A stretch of 64,000 bases of DNA from Leucaena leucocephala (lineage: Eukaryota; Streptophyta; Magnoliopsida; Fabales; Fabaceae), in contig CM073562.1 in the NCBI GenBank assembly GCA_037074615.1, forward strand, positions 13,253,001 through 13,317,000. The letters run 5' to 3'. Under the pieces are notes generated by a model that saw nothing but the letters and a program-made list of their open reading frames with translations, ran no database searches and was not told the origin of the DNA. The translations under genes were made by a program, and so were the position numbers. Below, piece after piece: positions 11,903-22,119 of this stretch (positions are counted from its first letter, which is position 1; every line of letters begins with the position of its first letter).

Positions 11903-12913
11903 AGCTATACAGTCGATTAACTTCCTTTTGGTATTCTAAATGTCCAACTCAACATTAGTTAAACGTGCGTCATTTTAATTTTGAATAATATCTTGTTAAT
12001 TAATTAAGATTATATTTTAGACAATAAACACTTGGGTCAAGATTAAGTTAATATTATTTATTTTAAAGTGATAAACAAGGGAGTGTGGTAGAAAAGCCAA
12101 TATGTGGGCGCTTGACTAGGAAGGAAAATACATACCGAATGAACCAACAAAGAAAACTATCAAAAACCCATTCCTTGAATATTAACTGCTCAAGCAACAA
12201 CCAAAAAAGGAGTTTTTTTTTTAATTTTTAGGGTTTAAAGTGCAAAAATTTCCCTAACTGTCACTTGAAAATAATGTTGTCCCGAAATTTTTTTTGAAGT
12301 TCAAAGTTTTTCTAAAAGTATTAAAATAGAATAATATTACCCTTTATTATTAAAAGTATTCACAGGCAACGTCGGCATTAATCTTTTAATAGGATGTCAA
12401 AATAATACTATGCTTTGAAACTTCCACAATGATACTGAACTTAAAAAGCTTTGAAGGCAATTACTCTTGAAAGAAAACTGCTGGCACCTTAACCCATATT
12501 TTTTGCGGGTGGGGAGAAGCGGTTAGACGACAAGGAATTTTACATAAAATATAAGTGACGGCAAGAAAAACCCATCTTCAAACATGGATTATGTAAGCAA
12601 GCATAGTCCAGCTGCTTCTACATTTTATGGAGGAGAAAATGATCTTCTGAAGTTGCCATCAATTAAATAGACAGACATTCCACCTGGGAAGCTGAAGAAC
12701 CATTCGTTATTTTCAAATCGAAATTTAACTATTTGCTAATCTTTAAAGTTGCATTTGAAATAGGAACTTCCTTGACATGATGGAGTTGTTGAGGACTTTG
12801 AGGTATTATAGATCTAAGCACGGAGGAAGTGGAGCAACAAAGGTCCATTTTCAAGACCATAACCATTCAAAAGCAATTTGCCAATCATTGCCATAGTAAC
12901 TTGCATAATCTCT
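11903..12913. other. Intergenic and L24 3' flank
   Basis: No recognisable gene is present. The part nearest 12914 is probably the 3' untranslated region of the minus-strand L24-type gene. No polyadenylation signal was assigned. Confidence 0.5.
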
Positions 12914-14952
12914 TTAAAGGTCAGGCATGCCCCTCCCAGCTTTGGCGTCATAAGTCTTCTCCAGCACAAGATCCATTGGGGTATCTTTGGGACCAGCTGT
13001 AAAAAGAATTATAAAAGGAGTTTGATAATCAGGTGGATAATTACAATTTTTTTTAAAAAAAATAAATGATCAACAACAGTGTTCATAGAAACTGTATAAA
13101 CATTCATATTTTCTCAAATACTCTCCAACTGAGGTGTTGGCCACTTAGCTGTAAGAGTAAAAGACGGTTGTTCCAAACAAAATCAGGATAAAGAATAGGA
13201 GCCAGACCAAAGTAGGAACAAGAAAATTAGGGTTTTACGTTGCACTGTATTTAGCATCAGACTCAAGATTGAACATTTGGGTTATCGGGTATAATCAGAT
13301 CCATAACCCAGATCCCTCTGCTCAATCAAGCATGTAATGTATTGCACTATACCCATCAACATTAGCATATAGATCGTGTGTAAAAAGCCTCCAACCTATA
13401 TGCATCAAGAAATGTAAGCAAGTTTACAATTTAAACATGTAATTCAACATATAACCTCTCACTGTCATCAGTAAGTGTTACTGCTCAGGTCATAGGGACA
13501 TACTGAAGAAGAAAAAGGTACATACATGAATAGGACAAGGGAATAAAAAGGCTTAAGCAACGAAGCATGAGTTTTAAGTGCGTACGGACTGTAGGTCTTG
13601 GGGTAGTTCTTATCTTTAAGATCTCAGGCCGGGGGATAATGGACCCAGATGCTCCTATACCTCTGGACACTCTGACTTTAGTACCATCTTCAAGATATCT
13701 AATCCCAACTTTGCAAGGCTTCCTGAACAAGAAAAGGGTTATCATTTAAAAATTATCTAACTCCAACACCTTTGCATGCAATCACCAGTTAAGTATATTA
13801 ACATGGTCATACCCTGTCACTGGATCAAGAACTTGCACATTTGAGGCATGAAGCGGGGCTTCAACAGTAAATATCCCCCCTTCATGACCTTGTCCTTGCT
13901 TAATATGTTTCTTCACCTAAAAGGAAGTAAAAAAGCATTAAAGTGAAAATCTATCATGCATATAGAGAGAAAACTAGACACTCGATGCACCATTTAATTC
14001 AGATTTTCATGAGAAAAAGAAATTATGAAAGCACGCACATGTACAGTTTTTTCTTGGTAAAATGTAAATTACATTTACCAAGAACAAAATTCATACATTG
14101 TCGAAAGGGATATTTAAGAAATAGGCACCTTATAGGAAGGGTTCTATTCCTATAGTATCAAAACCTTTGGATACAAAATCAAAATGTTTGCACAACTAAA
14201 ACCAAAATATTCCTATACCAAAAAGAAAACCAACTATCCATCATGCTACAAGATTCGGTCTTCTAAGATAATTCACTTCCTGTGCGGTTAACACATACAC
14301 AGACAGTTGTCAAAAATAAAAATTATTTATTATTATGGGATGCAACAGCTTTGAGATTAATAACATAGAAGGTGTAATGTCAGCAAAAATTTCCAATAAC
14401 TTCATTAACAGTTTACTAGAACATAATCTGGTTCAAGCCTTGATGTAACAAATTGTTGCCCAATCTACTTTATGGTCCATTATCCCGTATAGAGAATTTA
14501 AGAAAGTGCATATCTTTCTTGCCTGACAGAATCAGAATCAATGACATATTCCATAGTAGTGAGTTCACCAATATCATAAATTCAATTACGTTTTGATATT
14601 TCAAAATATGAGTTGCAAACTGATGAGGGAAGTTGCTTAACAAACTCATTGACATTTTGATATTTCACAAAACCAAAGCTTTGACAAAGAAAGGCAAAAC
14701 AAAAACTTGTCTCACAAGATTTTTTCCCTCAACGATAACACGATTCTGAGAGCGGATTACACGCTTAATAAGCCCAGTCTCACCCTTGTCTTTTCCCCGT
14801 GTAATCATTACCTGTCACAAATTACAACAATAAATCCCTTTCAAAGCAAAATGATATGAAAAAGAGTAACAACAGGCATAATACTAGCTTACATTGTCCC
14901 CTCTAAGAACCTTCCAATGTCTAATGAGTTTCTCAGCTGCTTTCCAACCCAT
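12914..14952 (-). CDS. KOW-domain L24-type ribosomal protein, probably mitochondrial
   Basis: Five exons on the minus strand (14952-14893, 14811-14716, 13916-13813, 13722-13586 and 12996-12914) join in frame to 159 residues, the length I recall for the Arabidopsis homologue At5g23535. The N-terminus MGWKAAEKLIRHWKVLRGDN runs into the KOW segment VMITRGKDKGETGLIKRVIR (residues ~21-40). HEGGIFTVEAPLHASNVQVL, the IPRPEILKIR block and the conserved end YDAKAGRGMPDL follow. KOW/L24 proteins bind 23S-type rRNA early in large-subunit assembly, and this one belongs to the organellar (mitochondrial) type. All introns are GT-AG. An upstream transcribed region may extend to about 16.4 kb and include a 5' UTR intron. 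The MITE foldback at 16566 would then lie in the proximal promoter. Confidence 0.9.
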
Positions 14953-15226
14953 TTAAAGAGATGGGTCTATAATTACTGTTCAACAGAAATAGAGTTATGT
15001 AAGAAACCGACCTTGGAATAGTAATATTAATCATTTTAAACAACATAAAAAATGAGCAAGAATGTAGATTCATTTCAGCTCCAATATAAATTCAGGGGAG
15101 AACATATAAAGCACTTGATATTCTAATCCTTCAATTGAAACCAAGTTCAGGTTCATTCTAAGGTTCTCAAATATATTCATGACAAGTAGAGGACCTAAGC
15201 TACAGCGACCTAGGTGGAGCCAACAG

Positions 15227-15380
15227 GTAGGGGTGCCAGGACAGATAGGTCCAAACCCCTGCCCATGTCCCATCCTGAGGAGTGAGGAGGCAACAGGCAG
15301 CATTTTGCAGCCCATAGCATGCCCTGATCCATTTTGGCTCACTGCCAAAATAGGCCCGGCGTGTCAAGCAGTTCCCTTTT
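15227..15380. mobile_element. Possible degenerate hAT-type MITE fragment
   Basis: This GC-rich island starts with TAGGGGTG and contains GCATTTTGCAGCCC followed by a CCTG-rich stretch. These resemble the GC-rich end of the two clear hAT-type MITEs at 36290 and 58243. The other end and a target duplication cannot be found, so only a fragment is claimed. Confidence 0.35.
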
Positions 15381-15651
15381 TAACCTTTTTTTTTCATTGA
15401 ATATGAATATTCTCCATTTATATTCCGAAAAAAAATTCAATATATATGGCACATACACACAACATTATACGTGCATAAATGTGAAGCTCAAGATATATGG
15501 ATATGCATTATGCATATTCTCCACTTAGCTAACTTTCAGTGTATTCAAGCAAGTTCATTCCTCTCATTCTATTAAGTTCAACTCAACTTAATTGAGACTA
15601 TCATTCTTCCATAGTCCACACTCAATGTTTAAAACTAGGGTCTAAGTATAT

Positions 15652-15864
15652 TATGGTATTATCATTAATATAGAACTTATTTAACTAATTTGATTAAATT
15701 AAGAAAGTTAATAAACAGGTTAGTCATCTTCCCTAATTCTTTACCTCCTTAGGTAACTTGAGAAAAAATAAATTTAAGAAATAGGTATTATATTTAAACC
15801 CAAAATTAACTCTCTAATTACTCTCTAATTAGGTGTTAAATTCCGTATTATAGGACCGGAGGAG
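15652..15864. mobile_element. Stowaway-like MITE, diverged copy
   Basis: The segment shares long blocks with the reverse complement of the MITE in COV1 intron 5, for example TTTAACTAATTTGATTAA, AAGAAAGTTA and CATCTTCC. It ends GGACCGGAGGAG followed by TA (15865-15866), a Stowaway-type terminus. The left end is eroded and its boundary approximate. It lies upstream of the L24-type gene, probably within its 5' UTR intron. Confidence 0.55.
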
Positions 15865-16843
15865 TATTATAATGTCCAACATCCACATAGGAGTAAAATC
15901 CAAGACTCAAGTTAACAAACCAAAGGCTAATCTTTTGCAGTAAAAAGGCAGTCCACATACAGCAACATAATTTGCGGAATGGTCATGAGAATGCTATTAC
16001 TGTGACTGTGATTTCACCGCCCTAGAGACTAGGGACACACTAAAAAATTAAAAACTACAGAAGAAAAGAGAAGGGAAGCAACGAGCCTTCGAAAATGGTA
16101 ACACTCAGCACATTCAAAGATCAAACCTTCTTTCTCACAAAGAAAGTCCTCCCATGGACTCTCTACATTCTAACACTAACAGAACCACGAAGCTTGTTTG
16201 AAGAAATAAAAAAAAACAGAGAGAATGAATAATTAAAGACGAAGTGAGAACCAACCATACGACGTGTAAATCGAACAACGAACCAGGCAACTCGAGTGGA
16301 CGAGAGTAGCAGCCACAACCAATGAAGACGAAAAAGAGGGACTGGAGCAGAGAGAAGAGCGGCGACGATGACCAAGAAGGTACGGCGGCGGCGGCTGTGT
16401 GATGAGAGTCCACGGATGGGGTTTAAGCAGCTTTCAGATCTTTGGAGTCTCAGATGCGAAAACTTAAAAATCTAAGAGGAGACAATATATTATTCATTAT
16501 TCTTTCATTTAAGCAATTACGTCAGTTCAATTGAAAAAACAAATAGCTTTTTAGGAAGCAATTAAGGGCGTGTTTGGCATCACATTTAGAAATAAATTTT
16601 GGGGCAAAACTTTAGTTTGAAAAAATTTCATACAAACATCAATTTTTGTCCAAAATTAATTTTGAAACAAAACCTCGGTTTGCAAAATTTTTTGCCAAAC
16701 AGCCATTTTTATCCAGAATTGATTTTGGGCAAAACCTCGGTTTGAAACCATGGTTTTGAATAAGCTATTGAAAATAGATTTTGGAACTATAAAAGAGTTT
16801 ATAGATTATCTAATTACTATTTTACCCCTACTTTTTTCTTATA

Positions 16844-17072
16844 CTCTCTCTCCTCTCCCTCCTCTCCCTCTCTCTCCTCTCCCCTCTCTCTCTCTCCTCT
16901 ATCCTCTCGCTCTCCTCCTCTCTCTCCTCTCCCCTCTCCCTCTCTCTCCTCTATCCTCTCCCTCTCCTCTCGCTCTCCTCCTCTCTCTCTCCTCTCCCTC
17001 TCCTCCTCTCTCTCTCTCCTCTCCCTCTCTCTCCTCTCTTCTATTTATTCTCTACCCTCTCTCCTCTCTCAT
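16844..17072. repeat. (CTCTCC)-type polypyrimidine tract
   Basis: About 230 bases of imperfect CT/CCT repeats lie inside the left arm of the MITE foldback. Open frames across it are artefacts of the simple sequence. Confidence 0.95.
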
Positions 17073-17442
17073 ACTTTAATTAAATCATACCTTTTTAGTA
17101 ATTTATTAATATAAAAAGTGATTCTACTATTAATCATCCAAACATCTCTATTTGCAAAATCTATTCTTCCCAGAATCTATTCTCCAAAAGCTAATCCAAA
17201 CACACCTCCAGCTTTTGGAGAATAGATTCTGGGAAGAATAGATTCTGGAGAATAGATTCTGGAGAGAATAGATTCTGGAAAGAATAGATTTTGGGAAGAA
17301 TAGATTTTGGAGAATAGATTTTGGGAAGAATAGATTCTGGGAAGAATAGATTTTGCAAATAGAGATGTTTGGATGATTAATAGTAGAATCACTTTTTATA
17401 TTAATAAATTACTAAAAATGGTATGATTTGATTAAAGTATGA

Positions 17443-17794
17443 TAGAGGAGAGAGGAGAGAGGAGAGAGAGAGGAGAGGGGAGAGAGAGGGGAGAGAGAGT
17501 AGAGAGAGGAGAGAGGAGAGGGAGAGGGAGAGGGAGAGGAGAGAGGAGAGAGAGGAGAGAGGAGAGAGGAGAGAGAGAGGAGAGGGGAGAGAGAGGGGAG
17601 AGAGAGTAGAGAGAGGAGAGAGGAGAGGGAGAGGGAGAGGGAGAGGAGAGAGGAGAGAGAGGAGAGAGGAGAGAGGGGAGAGAGAGAGGAGAGAGGAGAG
17701 AGAGGAGAGAGAGAGGAGGAGGAGAGAGGAGAGAGAGGGGAGAGAGGAGAGAGAGAGGGAGAGGAGAGGGAGAGAGGAGAGAGATGAGAGAGAG
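17443..17794. repeat. (GAGAGG)-type polypurine tract
   Basis: About 350 bases of imperfect GA/GGA repeats are complementary to the tract in the left arm but longer. A longer unit of roughly 105 bases appears twice (starting near 17475 and 17580), indicating slippage or unequal exchange within the tract. Confidence 0.95.
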
Positions 17795-18075
17795 TATAAG
17801 AAAAAAGTAGGGGTAAAATAGTAATTAGATAATCTATAAGCTCTTTTACAGTTCTAAAATCTATTTTCAATAGCTTATTCAAAACCATAGTTTCAAACCG
17901 AGGTTTTGTCCAAAATCAATTCAGGACAAAAATGGCTGTTTGGCAAAAAATTTTGCAAATTGAGGTTTTGTTTCAAAATCAATTCTGGACAAAAATTGAT
18001 ATTTGTGTGAAATTTTTTCAAACCGAGATTTTGCCCCAAAATTCATTCTCAAACGCTTTGCCAAACACGCACTAA

Positions 18076-20330
18076 GTTCTGCACCAATGTTTTTTCTGTA
18101 TTTTTTTTACACCCTTTTTTATGGTTTTATTTTGTTTGGAAAATGAAATATGGGCCATACACACTCGTATCTGTGCCCTGAAAAGTGATGAAATCAAACG
18201 GCAGCGTTTTAAATCTCCATCAGATTAGAGATTTTATGGCGAATGGCAATCCATTTTAGTGTGAGGTTTTTGATAGATTTATATGTGAATAATAATAAAA
18301 TTAAAAAAAATAAATATTTTAATAATTTTAAATCATATTTTAAATTTAATTAATATTGATACATATAAATTATTGTTTTAAAAATATATATATATATAAA
18401 AAAATTTTAAAAAATAAATAAATAATTTTTTTTAAAACAACTGGTAAGTTGGTGAGTCTGGGTTGATAGGTTACTAACTTATCTAAAAATAGGCCAATTA
18501 AATTTATCCTATTTTCATGCCAACTCATATTTAATGGGTTAATCGGCATTACCAAATCTATATCTTATTATTGGGCCCCTTTCAACTCAATCTCAGTCGT
18601 CCATGACTAACACAAGTTTCGGTATGTCATGTTTTAGCATGCGTTTGTATTTTTTATTTATTTATATAATCAACTTATATTGGGTATATGCTTGTCAATT
18701 TTACAAGAGGCACTTATACCATAAGTCCATAGTTATAAATTTGACTCCCAACCTCAATCTGGAATTATGTCACGACCCTACTTCTCCTTTACTAAAATGA
18801 TATATTTTAAGATACTGCTAATCGGTATTGATGTCCTCAATTAAAAACTTATAAAACTATCTAAAATACTCACTCTATTTTTAATATATAATATATTTAA
18901 TTAATTAAATTAAATTTAAAAATTAATTAAATTATTTAATATAACATGTTCTATTTAAATTAATTATAAAAAATATATTTTATATTTAAATTTAAAATTA
19001 AATTTTTAATTACGTCCTATTAACCACGGACGGAGTATTTTTTACTTACCATTAGCAATGTAAGTTTATGTTTCTAATTACTATCGTTAATTGTAGCTTT
19101 ACATTCTGATTGTAAACTATGCGTAAGTTACTGCATATTTAAGAAAAATACTTAATGATATATTAATATATGAAAAAAGAATCATTAAAACAACATCTGA
19201 TATCTTCTACTATTTTATATTTTCTCTAAAAAATTTCTTTTACTATTTTAGTTATATAATCTAGACAGTATCCTCCAGTTCATAGTTATAAATTAATCTT
19301 CTCAACACGAAGAGATTATCAAAATAGATTTTGTATCTCTGAATAAAATTTTTTCTTCTACTATTAATCTATTGAATTTACTAAGGAATCTTAATATATA
19401 AGAGTATTTTTATGTAAAAAATCATTTTTTGTCAAAATATTTTGTTGTTAGTAGACATTTTTACTACGGGTTTTTTTATAAGACATTATGCATTTTAATT
19501 TTTGAAACATGTATTTCAAATTGACCAACATGTATTAGTTCAATCAGATCTTCATTGGGAAATTTGGAGAAATCCTCGTAGACATTAGCTTCTATTTTCA
19601 CCTATTTTTAAAAAGTTGAGACTTTTGTATAAATGATTATTCAATTACCCTCAAAAAAAATATTTTTTTTAAAGTGTAATTTATTGAAAACTTGTTATTT
19701 AATTTAAATATTTCAACAGTTATTTAATCAATTTAAATTTATCAATTAATCTGATAATTAAATTACTTTAATCAATAATGCAAATTCTTACTTGACATTT
19801 TTTTAATAAGGGTCATTTTTTTTATTTTCAAACTTATTATGTTTAAAATTTGTAATAATCGCTGTCTTTTCCGAGTGATATATTGGCATTTCATTATTCA
19901 TGTCAAATAGTTACGATAATTTTGTTGAAATATTTAAGAATTTAATAAATATCTAAATTTTTCATATTGTGATAACATAACAACAAATTATTATGATAAA
20001 GCGATTAAACTATTTTTTAAATACATAACAACAAATTATTATGATAAAGCGATTAAACTATTTTTTAAATAAGAGAAGAAGATTTATGTAGTTATCTTTT
20101 GTTTTAAAATTAATCTTTTAAATAAGAGATGAAACTATTTTTTTTAATACGTATGAAACTAAATTTGAATATAGTCTTTGAATCTGCAGTGAAATTTCAG
20201 ATATTTTAGGGAGTGATATGCAATTATTCATGTTTAGAGGTCCTTCAATGAAATTCTCCCGAAGATTAAGGAGCACAGCATCATTAGAATACTCTAGAAA
20301 CATTAGCGCCGCGTCACCCTTTCACTGACC
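18076..20330. other. AT-rich intergenic DNA with a 48-bp tandem duplication
   Basis: No gene is visible. One clear structure is a nearly exact tandem duplication of 48 bp at about 19975-20070 (unit containing ACAACAAATTATTATGATAA). A segment around 18870-19030 ends in GGACGGAGTA, like a Stowaway terminus, but its left end is unclear. Confidence 0.6.
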
Positions 20331-20334
20331 AAAC

Positions 20335-20375
20335 AAACCCTAGATCTCGCTTCCTCACCGCCTTCTTCTTTATAA
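20335..20375 (+). promoter_or_regulatory. Telo-box and TATA of the snoRNA gene
   Basis: AAACCCTA (20335-20342) is an exact telo-box, the element known to be enriched in plant promoters for ribosomal proteins and snoRNA genes. TTTATAAG at about 20368 is a good TATA box ~25-30 bases further on. Transcription would start near 20400, about 190 bases before the first snoRNA core. No clear TGGGCY site II element was found next to it. Confidence 0.65.
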
Positions 20376-20585
20376 GCACCCAATCTGTCGAACTCAACAA
20401 TTTCATCAGTGACAACGCCGGTTATGTTTCATTCGGTCCACTTAGGTCTTCTCGATGGTTTGTAGAATCATATCGTAGCGTCTTTTCTGTGTTTATTTGT
20501 TGGTTGATTCCTTGTCGACGCCTGTAAATTTATTTTCCTTGAACTTCTTTTTGGTTTCGTAGGTGATTTTTCACAAAAATGAACG

Positions 20586-20663
20586 GGACAGTGACGATTT
20601 GATATAAGGTCTCGTTCGTCGTAATTGGCTCAAAGTCATTGCCGACCATTCTGATATATCACC
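20586..20663 (+). ncRNA. U30: Box C/D snoRNA U30 homologue
   Basis: A C-like box GTGACGA (20591-20597) and box D CTGA (20651-20654) bracket the guide AGGTCTCGTTCGT (20607-20619). As I recall the rRNA, this guide is fully complementary to the 18S segment ACGAACGAGACCT. The guide is followed by a degenerate D' (CGTA). Its geometry places the methylated base on the same Ade as human U30 (18S A1383). Box C has one departure from RTGATGA. An outer stem GGTGAT (20562-20567) with ATCACC (20658-20663) encloses the core at an unusual distance. It is the first RNA of the cluster. Confidence 0.75.
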
Positions 20664-20781
20664 ACCCATATTCCGAGTCCCTTTTAAATTTGTTTTATTT
20701 TTCAAATAATATTAGGAGTAATTTTTCCCCGAATTTCGTTTTAGGATTTGGTGAACTTGTTTTCTTTCCCAGTTATTCGAC

Positions 20782-20846
20782 ATTGGCCGATGATTAAATC
20801 TTACAAATAGACAAGCATATGTCTGATCTTATTCATGAAGACCAAT
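20782..20846 (+). ncRNA. U27: Box C/D snoRNA U27 homologue
   Basis: A terminal stem ATTGG/CCAAT (20782-20786 and 20842-20846) encloses box C ATGATTA (20790-20796), D' CTGA (20823-20826) and a D-like ATGA (20835-20838). The guide AGACAAGCATATG (20809-20821) is complementary to the 5' region of 18S rRNA (CATATGCTTGTCT). Counting five bases from D' places the target on A28 of plant 18S rRNA, the known U27 site. The guide and D' are exact, while boxes C and D each deviate slightly. Confidence 0.85.
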
Positions 20847-20973
20847 CTAATCTTCTCTATGAGGCCGCTCATTCGTAATTTTTTCCCAATTTCACTTGTT
20901 CTTTTTAATTAATTCTCTTTTCTTTGCAATATTTTTTGGGTTTAGGATTTGTCTACCCCGGAATTTTATGAGT

Positions 20974-21054
20974 GTCATATGATGTACAGAAGCATAGTTC
21001 AAATGATATCTGAGTGATTATAGCATTTTGCGTCTTTCGCTCCTATCTGATGAC
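20974..21054 (+). ncRNA. Box C/D snoRNA, identity not assigned
   Basis: All four boxes are visible: C ATGATGT (20979-20985), D' CTGA (21010-21013), C' GTGATTA (21014-21020) and D CTGA (21047-21050), with terminal stem GTCA/TGAC. The D guide GTCTTTCGCTCCTAT (21032-21046) pairs, with one G-U, to a 25S rRNA segment that I recall as GGGGCGAAAGAC preceded by AUA. A second stretch, GCATAGTTCA (20992-21001), is complementary to a 25S segment ending GAACUAUGC but lies too far from D' unless an ATGA at 21003 serves as the box. The name is left blank. Confidence 0.75.
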
Positions 21055-21280
21055 CTTTCCCCTTCTTTCATAATCATCTTTTTCTGAAGATTAGTTGATT
21101 AAATTTTCCCTTGGGCTTGAGAACTTTTTCTCATATATTTGAACAATATTTTTGCTGCCCATGTTTGTTTTTCTATTTTGGAGAATTGTGAAGTATTGTT
21201 GTGTGAATGTCGTTGTTAGCATAGTTTGATCGAGAATGTGTACGTGTATATTATCTATGTATATAATGTGAGTGAAAAAC

Positions 21281-21413
21281 TTGGCCAATGATGATAAATC
21301 CAAAGGCTTGTTTCTCAAAACATTCGCAGTGGCCGCCTGAGAGCTTTCGCCTTCGCCGGGCTTGAGAGCTTATGCTGCCTTTATCCTTCCTTGGATGTCT
21401 GAGGTTAGGCCAA
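21281..21413 (+). ncRNA. U14: U14 snoRNA, copy 1
   Basis: Box C ATGATGA (21288-21294), D' CTGA (21337-21340) and D CTGA (21399-21402) sit inside the terminal stem TTGGCC/GGCCAA. The two hallmark U14 elements are present: domain A CATTCGCAGT (21321-21330), which pairs with 18S rRNA and is needed for pre-rRNA cleavage, and domain B TCCTTCCTTGGATGT just before box D, which guides an 18S 2'-O-methylation. The longer central hairpin (GCTTTCGCC and GGGCTTGAGAGC region) is plant-like. Confidence 0.95.
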
Positions 21414-21622
21414 ATCGTTAATCATGCATTTCTGACTAGAACATTAATAGGATTATTGTGTGAATGGATTTCATTTTTACTAAAGTAATGTAAATTGATA
21501 GATTGTTGTGTGAATTTGTTTTTTTTTATCAATTCTGATGGAGGGGTATAGTTGGGTGAATGTGATTGTTTCTAGCATAATTCTGGTAGGGAATATATCT
21601 ATTATTATGTCAGTGAAAAAAG

Positions 21623-21748
21623 TGGCCAATGATGATAAATCCAAAGGCTTGTTTCTCAAAACATTCGCAGTGGCCGCCTAAGAGCTTTCGCCTTCGCCGG
21701 GCTTGAGAGCTAATGCTGCCTTTATCCTTCCTTGGATGTCTGAGGTCA
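21623..21748 (+). ncRNA. U14: U14 snoRNA, copy 2
   Basis: This is a near-identical second U14 about 340 bp downstream of copy 1, with box C ATGATGA, domain A CATTCGCAGT, domain B and box D CTGA. Differences are few: D' reads CTAA instead of CTGA, one base differs in the central loop, and the terminal stem TGGCC/GGTCA needs a G-U pair. Tandem U14 genes in one transcription unit are known in plants. Confidence 0.93.
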
Positions 21749-22007
21749 AATCATTGCTCGTGTGTTTCTGATTAATACTCCAGCCTTTGTTCACGTTTCC
21801 AAATTCTATGGTGTTCTTTGTTTTCCTAATTGTTTTCCTACTTAATATTGTTTTGTTTCTTTTCCTTAGAGTAATCATGCTCACTAGAAAACTCTCTATG
21901 ATTTGGTCAAGAAACTGCATCATGGTCACTATTATAACATACTGAATGATATATGCCTTTTGGCTTTTATTGATACTTTAAACTTGTAACTGGAGATTGC
22001 TTTGTGA

Positions 22008-22119
22008 TGTGAGATTAAGACGAGTTGGAATATTGGATTTGCAGTGCAGGGCAATTGACTAAAATGTGAGATTAAGACGAGTTGGTCTCTTGGATTTGCA
22101 GGGCAATTGACTAAGTCTT
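22008..22119. repeat. 56-bp tandem duplication after the snoRNA cluster
   Basis: The unit starting ATGTGAGATTAAGACGAG occurs at 22008 and 22064, with small differences between copies. It lies ~260 bp downstream of the last U14. No box C/D or clear H/ACA structure was recognised. It may belong to the tail of the precursor RNA. Confidence 0.7.

Larger units (their letters stand above)
16566..18072. mobile_element. Foldback made of two inverted Harbinger-type MITE copies
   Basis: The whole 1507-bp unit is flanked by TAA (16563-16565 and 18073-18075). It begins GGGCGTGTTTGGCA and ends TGCCAAACACGCAC, inverted repeats of the Harbinger type. The left half (16566-17206) is a complete MITE ending CCAAACACACC. 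The right half (17207-18072) is an inverted copy lacking its innermost ~14 bases. The arms meet around a loop of about 17 bases (17193-17209). Both arms share an AT-rich block (in the left arm near 16755-16840, in the right near 17800-17885) and a simple-sequence tract, pyrimidine-rich on the left and purine-rich on the right. About 100 bases before the left copy's right end match the right end of the autonomous element at 6110-10513, so that transposase is a candidate mobiliser. Confidence 0.85.

Noticed and set aside
16135..16413. 92-codon minus-strand frame near the L24 promoter
   Set aside because: It is not needed by the 159-residue L24 model, overlaps another frame, and shows no conservation that I recognise. 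It may only be 5' UTR sequence.
16750..17888. Long Leu/Ser/Pro-rich open frames on both strands
   Set aside because: They are translations of CT/GA simple repeats inside the MITE foldback.
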